DNA from: Corylus avellana
Lineage: Eukaryota > Streptophyta > Magnoliopsida > Fagales > Betulaceae
DNA length: 64,000 bases
Direction of reading: 5' to 3'
Assembly (NCBI RefSeq): GCF_901000735.1
Contig: NC_081550.1
Span: forward strand, 10,062,716 to 10,126,715
Positions 55,510 to 64,000 of the stretch are shown here, one piece after another. The notes under the pieces were generated by a model. That model was given only the letters and a program-made list of their open reading frames with translations. It made no database searches and was not told the origin of the DNA. Numbering within the stretch: the first letter of the stretch is position 1; the number at the start of each line of letters is the position of its first letter. The translations under genes were made by a program, and so were the position numbers.

Positions 55510-57088
55510 TGTTTTTATTTATTTTTTATTTTTTTAATGTTGTTTTGTTATAAACTATTTAAAATGTTGTACGGATCTCCTTGAATGTTGTTCTTTTTTA
55601 TGTGTAAATACTTTGAAGTATTGTGGTGTTAAAAAGTGTGTTAAATACTTTAAATAATTTTAAAAAAAGAAATAAAGAAAATAATTGACATCACTTTTTA
55701 TTACATATAAGTATAAAAGAAAGAAAATGTTGACGTTTTGTTACATAAACCATTACAAAATAATTTTTAGTGGGACATGTAATGATTTTTTTTAGTATAG
55801 ACTAAAAAAAATCATTACATGTCATTTATTGTCATTTTTGTAACTAAAAGCACTTTTTTAGTTTTGTTACCAAACATCATTGACATCAAAAAAGTACTTA
55901 AGACATGTAGTTACCAAACATGTAAACAGTTTTTCAGTAATAGCACTTTTGCCAAAAGCTCACAGGCAAAAGCTCTTTATCCAAAAGTTCTATTTTCCAT
56001 CGTAATCCCAAACAAGCTTTAATTATCCTAAAAACTTAAGCTTATATGAAGATATAAATTTAATCACCCAATTATTACTGTTTAATTAATTGAATTAAAA
56101 AAAAATATCCTTAAAAAAGAAAACCCTTGTCTATTGTAAAAAGCCTTTTATGGGAGAGTATTTGTACAAAATCTATAGACAATCACCACTGGGTCAAATG
56201 TACCTGGTCAAGAAAAAAAGTAGTACATATAAAGTTGAATTACTGGTCAAGCTTTTCCAAGGGTTGGAGCTTACGCCTTACGGTCAATTAATGCCAAAAC
56301 ATAAATCTAAATACACGTCAGCTTTGGATTTTGAACCCTAAACCGACCCAAAAAGAGAAGACCAATGAATTCGGGAATTAGTCAAGATAGACTGCAGTGC
56401 TGACTCTTACACTTGATGGGAAATATTTTCTGTTGTTTCACACCAATTGTTCACATTATTGCTGTCAAAAACTTGAACTGAATTGACACTTAACCAATTA
56501 TTCATGCACTAAGGGTGTGTTTGGCGACTTCTTTTTTTTTTTTTTTTCATTATTGTAAATGAAAATGATTGATATGGTATAAAATTTTAAAATTTTTGTA
56601 TTGAAAAGTGAAAAAGTTTTTGTTTTGTAAATTTTTTATTTATTTAAATAATAATAATAAAAAATGAATGATGCGATATAAAAAGTAGAAAAAAAAAATT
56701 AAAATATTTTGATGTTGAATTTTTTGAAAAAATAGTGTGTGAACAGTAAATTTGCCAAACACTCCGTGAGGAGTTTATTCTCATGTTGCTGCATCCTTTC
56801 CCATTGCTTCCTCCAATGAATTTGCCACGACGACTAGGATTGGATTTCAAACCATTTCATTTTTTTTGAATTTTTAACAAGTTTGAACAAATAATATAAA
56901 ATATTTTATACAAAATTTATTTATCTGGGTTGTCCAACTATTTATTCAAAAAATTAAGTTTTATATGGGTTTTATGACATTATTTGTTCAAATTAATAGT
57001 AATTATCTATTCGAATTATTAGCAATTTGAACCGATAATATGAGAGATTTCATTAAAAAAAAAAAAAATTTACTTATTCAAATAAATT

Positions 57089-57466
57089 TTAGGGTAAAGT
57101 CCACTTAACCCCCTAAAACTACCACCCCAATGACAATCTACTCTCTAAACTATTAATTGCGACAATTTACCCCCAAACTACCAAAACAATGACAATGTAT
57201 TATGTACCCCCAATTTTAACAAAATGACGAAACTACCCTTTCTAAAATAAAAACAAAATCCTAATTTTTTTTTTTTTAAAAAAAATTTAATGGTATTTTT
57301 GACTTATTAAAAATTTTATAAGAGTAATTTCATCATTTTACTAACATTGAAGGGTACATTATCATTATTTTAGTAGTTTAAGAAAAAAATTATCGCAATT
57401 AGTAGTTTGAAAAGCAAATTATCGTTGAACTGATAGTTTGAAGAGGTTAAGTGTATTTTACCCTTA
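57089..57466. repeat. Foldback (MITE-like) element
   Basis: AGGGTAAAGTCCACTTAACC at the left pairs with GGTTAAGTGTATTTTACCCT at the right. Inner arms with CCAATGACAATCTACTC are partly conserved. Confidence 0.8.
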
Positions 57467-58072
57467 ATTTTAAATTGTCGGCGCAGAGTGGATGCATTTT
57501 ATATAAAAAATTGCAATCCTTTTGACCATAGAGAGCTTCAATTCCCTCTCTTGACCACATATGCCAAAAGGCAAGGAATTTTCCACAGCCAAGGGGGAGC
57601 AGTATTAAATTCAATGCCAAATGGACCCCTCAGCAAAAGAAAAAAATAAAATAAAATAAAATTAAAGTGTGCTGTATAATTGATGTGATATAAATATAAA
57701 AAGAAAATAAAGAAAATTATTTCATAATGTGAAATAATGAGTTTGACTTTTTTTTAAGAAAAAATTAGAGAAAATTGACAAAGATCAAGTATTCGTTTTA
57801 GTGTTAGGATTGATTCGAGTCAATATTAACACTATTTTTAAAAAGAAAAATTAGATAATACGAAATTATATATACAATTAAATGTAACTATAAAATAAAT
57901 ACTCAACATGTTATTTGTAATGGAGAGAATCATATTTCCTCCCCAATAATGCTATATGGCCTCCTACATATCATTTTTTTATTTTATTTTATTTTTTATG
58001 TTTCTAAAGTTGACATAATTTTTAAAAATTATTATTAAATTTGAAAAAAAAAAAGACAAGCAAAAAGAAAAA

Positions 58073-58432
58073 GGGGAAACTACATTTTGTCTTTATGAAC
58101 TACAATGCATTGACACTTTTTTTCTATAAACTGTTAACTGTACTACTTTGCACCCATGAACTACTATTTTGTGTCTAAAACTCTATTCTCAATCAAAGCC
58201 GTTAACTCATATGGTCAAAGTAACAATGCGTTGTAGTTCATGAGACAAAGTGACAATGTGTTGTAGTTCATGAGGCAAAGTGACGGATTGACTGATTGAG
58301 TTAACGGTTTTGACTGACGAAACAGAGTTTTGAACACAAAATAATAGGTCATAGGGTAAAATAGTAAAATTGATAATTCATTGAAAAAAAATGCCAAGGT
58401 ATTATAGTTTGCAGGGCAAAAGTAGTTTTCCC
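58073..58432. repeat. Foldback (MITE-like) element
   Basis: GGGGAAACTACATTTTGTCT at the left pairs with GGGCAAAAGTAGTTTTCCC at the right. Ends about 300 bp upstream of the kinase start codon. Confidence 0.75.
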
Positions 58433-58608
58433 AAACAAAAAAGAAATAAGCAGCCAGAACTGTTAAGGGAGAAAACGTGTCATTTTCCTTTCATTTTCTA
58501 ATTTTCCGACGGGTACGTGGCTTTGTGGATTCAACGGGAGGAAAACGATTTTGTTGGATTTGACCAAGTAGCCGCTGCTGCTGCTATTTTCGTTCGCTTC
58601 CCTACCAA

Positions 58609-58761
58609 ATGGGCAGCCTTGCTGCTGCTTCTTCGTCATTTCCTTCTTCCTTCTCGTCCTCCTGCTTATCCCACGGACCCAAATCCATGACCTTTGTTCT
58701 TCCTCGGGACTTGGCGTCTGACGGGACCAGTTATGGGGAACTGCTTCAAAAAACCAGCTAA
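58609..58761 (+). promoter_or_regulatory. Upstream ORF overlapping the kinase start codon
   Basis: ATG 58609 opens a 50-codon frame (MGSLAAASSSFPSS...ending LLQKTS) that passes a second in-frame ATG at 58687 and stops at TAA 58759-58761, 26 bp after the kinase ATG (58733) in another frame. If included in the mRNA it should reduce kinase translation. The transcription start is unknown. Confidence 0.45.
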
Positions 58762-61700
58762 GTGTGCCCATGCTTCTTCTACCAATTTTTCCGGTGAGCC
58801 CTTCGTTTTCCGTTACCCATTTCTTCTTTCTTTCTGTGAACGCCAATGGCTATCTCAATTTTGATCTGTTTTTATCTTCTCCCACTTGGGTGATTCAGGA
58901 AAATTTGTGTTTTTTCCGGTTTCTGGATTTAGATAGACTTGTTATTGGTTCTAGTTCTAGTTTTACTCCTCTTCTTTCTATATTTGGATGAAATAGTGAT
59001 CGTCTTAAGGATACGAGTCATAGTAGATTACGTTACAGTGAAAATCAATTTTTTGTTTTTTTTGTTTATGACAAGGGTTGATTTTTGCTTCCATGTTGTG
59101 AAGTTGTATGAACAGTCATATACTACTCTACTAAATGGTAATTAAATATCATTACTCATAAATAAAACTGTTTATTGAATAATTTCACATCAAAACATAT
59201 TCGGAGGGACTGAGGGAGGGCCAGGGGGATTTTATATATATATATCAGTGTGATGGAAGATGTAAGCTGAGATTTCAATTTCCCAAGTCCATGTTTACTT
59301 AGCATAATGTACTTAATTTCGTGATTTTTTATTTGTAATGTAAGTTTCTGGGTTTTACGGATAATATTTGAAGGTAATTTTTCTTTTTTGCTGGCTTTAA
59401 CTTGTATTTTCTTCCTCCCCTCAGGAAGTACAAAGCCTGATTGTAAGGCAAAGCAGGATTCCTCAACTTCCAGCGAGCAAACAACTTTGGGAAGTTTGAA
59501 CCCATCTTCTATAACATCCAGTAGTGATGCATCTATTTCCAACAATCTCAAGTCCTTTAGCTTCAATGATCTCAAGATTGCCACAAAGAATTTCCGCCCA
59601 GAAAGTGTACTTGGAGAGGGCGGGTTTGGGTGCGTCTTCAAAGGATGGATTGATGGGAACACTTTAGCTCCCACTAAACCAGGAACTGGGATAGTAGTGG
59701 CAATAAAGAGACTCAAGCCTGAAAGCTTTCAAGGCCACAGGGAATGGCTTGTATGTGCAATGTGGACTGTAATAATAAGCTTTTTTCTTCATCTTTGGGC
59801 TTTACAAAACCTTACCTCTGTTGTCTGTTTTGGACCTTTCTACTTGGCAGGCAGAAGTTAATTATCTAGGTCAGCTTCACCATGAAAACCTTGTGAAACT
59901 CATTGGTTATTGCTCAGAGTCTGAGAATAGGCTCCTTGTTTACGAGTTTATGCCAAAAGGAAGCTTGGAGAATCATTTATTTAGAAGTAAGTACATTCCC
60001 CTCACTAAAAGTTTTTCTCATCCTTTTCTGGGTTTTTTTTTTTTTTTTCCCCTCATAGATTTAAATGCAACATTCCTTGTACTGGTTATGGTACTGCGTC
60101 AATAGTGTAAATAGCTTTCTATTCATTGGATGAATTTATATACATTCTCAGGTATTAATGAAATACCCTTGTCAATTAGAAATACATGATTATATCTGCC
60201 TTGGCTTATGCAGGGTGCCTTGCAGGTTTTGGGGCTAGCTCCCAAGGCCAAAATTTTGTGAGACCTGAACTAGAACTTTATAGGCTCCAAGCCCATGTTG
60301 TGAGGTGATACATTTGGCATGTTAAAGTTCTAGTTAGGTTTCTCATGTGTTTGAACCTAGATATAAGGGTCATTTGAATTGGGATAGTCCACTGTTGAAT
60401 TAGGATCGACGTTTGAGACTCTATGAGCTCTTGTTTTTTTTTTTAAACAACTTATTTTTAGTGCAGCTTTCTTCCCTGTCTTCAGCCTTGTAGTCATAAG
60501 AAAAAACAAGTGAAATATGTGTGCTTGTGTGATTGTTTGTGTTGTTATATATATATATATATATATATTTTCCATCCCATTAGTATCTCTTGCAGAAGAA
60601 GTTTATTTAAGATTAGTATCTCTGTTGATTCTTGAAGAAATTGTGGAGTTCTGATGCTGCAGTGATACTTCTGGTGGCTTTGTGCGACAGGGGTTGTAAT
60701 AACTCAGGAAAAACACTAGTCATATATGCGCTATCCCTCCGAAAAGACTAGTCAAGTTGTCATTGGAACTCCTTAGAATCAACTTAACGATAATTTAACA
60801 AAGAGAGTGTCCTGTAGTGTTCTTCATTCAGCCTTATGCAAGCACGGCATGCAAGACGTCTTTGCATCATATTAAGAGGGAGTGTTGAAGGAGGAAACTT
60901 AGTTAATTTCTGATCTGATTTTTTTCTCTGGCAAATGCTATTTTTCATTCCCCTTACCATCTCCTCTCTCTTGTTTTTTTTTTTGAAAAAATCGAAATGT
61001 TGAAAGAGGGAAGATGGTGAGGGGAATGTGTTCTAGCAACCCTCTTTTTCTCTTATTGTAATCCGCATTAACTAAGTTTCCATAATAATGAGTATTAGTT
61101 TTCTATTCAAACTCATGGAGATGCCCTATGGTAGATGTATGAAGGAATAATATAGTGTTTCCTTCCTCTCTTCTTTCTTCTTCTTTCAGCTTACAAAAGC
61201 TCTTGTTCTTCATATAAGTAAAGGGAAAAGTAGGGCGCTCTTCAAACAGGTCTGGTATTTATGTTGGTACTTCTTTTAGTGAGGCAAAATAAACTTTTTC
61301 CATAACTATTAGAGCTTAGAAATTAAGGCATAGTTGGATCCCTTTTCAGAAAATGTTTCCTCAAGCACGTGTTAAAGTGGCAAGAATTTTAAGGGACATG
61401 CTGTTTCGAATTATTTTTTCCTCTGTAGCTGAAGGCAAAAAACTGAAGACAGAACACTTTTCGATGTTCCCAGAAAACTAAGAAATGCTTTCTAGACAAG
61501 CTTTCACGCCACTTCTTGTCTTATTATATACCTTCTAGTCAGGGAACTTATAGGGCAATGGAAATAATGTAATCTCAATTTGTTTCATAGTTGCATTATT
61601 GTTTTTTTCTTTGTCTCCTCTTTTATTATATGTTAGTTACCAGTTGTCTCAAAAGCTTAAGATGATAGGAAAAGTTGAATGGAATAATTTATTTAATATT

Positions 61701-63497
61701 GTAATATTCTCTCTCACGTGTGGGCTCAAACTCTCTCTCAACAAGTGAGACCTAACATGTAGAATATTTATTTGAAATGAGAGATAAATTATGGAAATCG
61801 GGGTTCGAATTCAGACCATTACTCTGATATAATATTAAATCATCAATTGTCTTAAAAACTTAATCTAATAAGAACTTAATCATTCAATATTAATTGTGGC
61901 ATTAAACAATCTTACTTCTTCCTCTTCTTCTGTAGTGTGGTTCCTTTTTCTGAGGAAAGCAATCCATTCATCAAATTTATATGCCCTGTCTAGAATGGGA
62001 TATTTTGAACTAAGCTGTAATTTTTTCATAATTAAGAATACTGGGAACTTTGTTTTCTTCTTTTGCAGAAGGTGTTCAACCTATTGGTTGGGCTACACGA
62101 ATGAATATTGCCATTGGTGTTGCACGAGGGCTGTCCTTCTTACACAGCTTAGATGCCAATGTAATCTACCGTGATCTAAAGGCTTCCAACATTCTACTCG
62201 ATTCGGTATGCTGAAATGCTGAAAGTTCTGATTTGCAGATCAGAAGTTCTACTACTATATCTGCATAGTAAGTTCTTATTCCTGACTCAGTAGCGTATTT
62301 TGTAGGATTTCAACGCAAAGCTTTCAGATTTTGGCTTAGCAAGGGATGGGCCAACTGGAGATAATACTCATGTTTCAACCAGAGTAGTGGGAACTCAGGG
62401 ATATGCTGCCCCTGAATATGTAGCTACAGGTAGGCTTTACCTTTCTGTTAATCATTCAATTGGTTTGACGTTATCAATACGTTATATTTTGGAGAGAGAG
62501 AGAGAGAGAGAGAGAAATTTTTTTAACACACTTGCAAACCAGGAAGAACAAAAGCAGAAAGAAACCAGGAAATGAAACCAAGGGAATGCAGAGAACCATA
62601 TGTAGTTATCAATATGAACCCCCTCTAACCTTGGGATTAGAATACTCAAATCTTTGCTCAGGCAGTTATCAATATGTAGTTTAAAGGAGCCAGCTAGCTG
62701 GCTATATTTTCCACGCCTTACCTGCCTTATGTTTGTTTTCCCTACACATTATCTTCTTATCTTATGTACAGTACTGCACAAAGCATCACTTCCTATTCAT
62801 CCTTTCTCTGCTTGTGCTCTTTATACAGTTTGAGAAAATTTCCCCATCTAGTGGTTTGTAAAGCTTGTAGGAAACTTATCCAAACCTCCATTCTGTGTAG
62901 GATTAAACCTATTACCCTTTCACTGCTTTCTTGCTTTATATATATTTTATTAAAAAACAAGATGAAAAGGAACCATTTCAGTCATGATAAAGTGTCTTCT
63001 CTCTATTTTTGTTGTTTTTTGTTTTTTTTTTTCACTATTTCTTTTTTCTTCTCTCAAGGAATAGAGGAAGGGAAGTTAACATATCTCTCCTTTTGATAAA
63101 CTGGTTAAACAAAACAGGTCACTTGACACCAAAGAGTGATGTGTACAGCTTCGGCGTCGTTTTATTAGAGTTATTATCAGGAAGACGGGCAATGGCTGAT
63201 GATAGAGTTGGGTTTGTGGAGGAAACCCTGGTGGATTGGGCAAAGCCATTTTTGAGTGACAGCAAACGAGTGTTGAGGATTATGGATACCAGGTTGGGAG
63301 GTCAATATTCCAAGAAAGGAGCCCAGGCTGCAGCTGCAATTGCAGTACAATGCCTTCACACAGATCCCAAGAACAGGCCTCCCATGGTTAATATTCTAGC
63401 CGCCTTAGAACGGCTCCCCACATCAAATATTGTTCCCAGAACCACCCAAGCTTCCGTGGACCATCATAGGGTCAAGCATTTGTCTAACTCCCGCTAG
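58733..63497 (+). CDS. Receptor-like cytoplasmic kinase (RLCK VII / PBL type), complete
   Basis: Serine/threonine kinase anchored to the plasma membrane, a class acting downstream of receptor kinases in immune and growth signalling. Exons 58733-58793, 59425-59750, 59851-59986, 62069-62205, 62306-62429, 63118-63497; all GT-AG, total 1164 nt, 387 aa. The start MGNC gives an N-myristoylation Gly2 and palmitoylation Cys4. Residues 5-62 are Ser/Thr-rich linker. Kinase domain from about 77: glycine loop [11 protein letters not shown] (84-94), Lys115 in VAIKRL, Glu131, catalytic YRDLKASN (Asp210), SDFG (Asp228), activation segment with [10 protein letters not shown], and [16 protein letters not shown]. 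All catalytic residues are present, so it should be active. The C-tail is short. Closest to the PBL/APK1 group, but I cannot assign a particular member. Intron 3 is 2.1 kb and holds a repeat module. Confidence 0.95.
60545..60570. repeat. (TA)n microsatellite
   Basis: About 12 TA units in kinase intron 3. Confidence 0.95.
61636..61880. repeat. Dispersed repeat module in kinase intron 3
   Basis: TTGTCTCAAAAGCTTAAGAT...GGGGTTCGAATTCAGACC...CTGATATAATATTAAATCATC, then a second start (AATTGTCTTAAAAACTTAA). Related to 46872-47074. Confidence 0.6.
62491..62514. repeat. (GA)n microsatellite
   Basis: About 12 GA units in kinase intron 5. Confidence 0.95.
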
Positions 63498-64000
63498 ACG
63501 GCAAATGAATACAGCTCTGTTTGTTAATGTTTTTTGAGAGTATTTTTTTTGTTTTTTTATTTAAAAGAAATGTTCTGATGTGATATAAAAATGAAAATAA
63601 TTTCGTGGGTGATTTGTGTTTTGAGTTGTTTGTTAATTTTTTTTTTTCAAAATAAATAAATAAAGAAAACAAAAAGGAGAAGGAAGTATTATCAAACAAA
63701 GCTACCAAAACAAAATTGTAGAAGACTTGTCCTAGTGGTATCCTATGTTCTACTTGAGAATGGTTGATTGATTTAATATCATCCTATATTCAAATGGAAT
63801 AGGAAGGATCGGATGATATTCATTTCATGATTAGAATTTAAAGTTGATGTATTTAATACTGTATATTATATCAATGTTAACACATCTTTTTTTAAAAAAA
63901 ATTAAATAATGTAACATTATGTACAATATTAGATGCACAGACTTTTAAATCCTGATCTTTAAATAAGTAATTTAAGGCATTAATAGGACAAACAGGTTGA
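63498..64000. other. 3' flank of the kinase
   Basis: AT-rich. An AATAAATAAATAAAG stretch at about 63650 could serve as poly(A) signal. No gene seen. Confidence 0.4.

Larger units (their letters stand above)
51317..56019 (+). mobile_element. PIF/Harbinger DNA transposon, complete but inactivated
   Basis: 4703 bp. Ends GAGCGTGTTTGGG and (right end inverted) AAGCTTGTTTGGG match at 11 of 13. The 3-bp target duplication TAA lies at 51314-51316 and 56020-56022. It has the two genes typical of the superfamily, a Myb/SANT-like DNA-binding protein and a DDE transposase, both broken by stops. A foldback element (52274-52597) and TA repeats (52244-52274, 52598-52620) lie in its 5' part. Confidence 0.94.
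56023..58732. other. Intergenic region upstream of the kinase
   Basis: No gene seen. 56023-56090 continues the dispersed module interrupted by the Harbinger element. Two foldback elements follow (57089-57466 and 58073-58432). 58440-58732 is less AT-rich and likely contains the kinase 5' UTR, with a W-box-like TTGACC at 58560 and a TACGTGGC G-box-like site at about 58514. Confidence 0.5.

Overview
The window is nuclear DNA of a eudicot, probably woody. It is AT-rich, has GT-AG spliced genes, long intergenic stretches packed with nested LTR retrotransposons and foldback elements, and two 100-N gaps typical of a draft scaffold. The species cannot be read from the sequence; repeat style suggests a rosid tree, which is only an impression.

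Host genes are few. The centre carries two head-to-tail copies of the urea/proton symporter gene DUR3 on the minus strand (A, 28202-34245; B, 38509-43396). Each has nine exons and an intact 704-codon reading frame with identical exon lengths. A third, older copy (C) lies at the left edge: its exon 1 (8269-8437) and the start of exon 2 (1-15) are in view, and the rest is beyond the window. C is a pseudogene, with a 14-nt deletion in exon 1, a lost splice acceptor before exon 2 and an intron 1 swollen by insertions. At the right end a six-exon receptor-like cytoplasmic kinase (58733-63497, plus strand, 387 aa, N-myristoylation/palmitoylation start MGNC) is complete.

Layout: 1-8.9 kb, pseudo-DUR3-C, whose intron 1 holds a solo LTR that was itself hit by a 5-kb Copia element. 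8.9-14.0 kb, a decayed minus-strand Copia. 14.0-22.9 kb, a chimeric plus-strand Copia with mixed LTR types, broken by a solo LTR in gag and by a non-autonomous Gypsy element replacing most of pol, followed by a TRIM-like piece. 22.9-27.1 kb, an LTR remnant with a nested solo LTR and foldback elements. 27120-37497 and 37498-46620, the two units of a ~10-kb direct tandem duplication, each with one DUR3 gene; unit A alone has a hAT transposon in intron 1. 46.6-51.3 kb, a non-autonomous LTR element split by a 2.7-kb solo LTR. 51.3-56.0 kb, a complete but inactivated PIF/Harbinger transposon. 56.0-58.7 kb, intergenic with foldback elements. 58.7-63.5 kb, the kinase.

Most insertions could be delimited exactly by target-site duplications, and the A/B duplication supplies an empty site for the hAT insertion. 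I found no tRNA, rRNA, CRISPR or organelle-derived sequence. The clearest non-routine signals are the duplication junction inside a foldback element, asymmetric decay of DUR3-A against DUR3-B, a quasi-palindrome that became a perfect hairpin in unit B, and CG-rich palindromes shared by several Gypsy LTRs.
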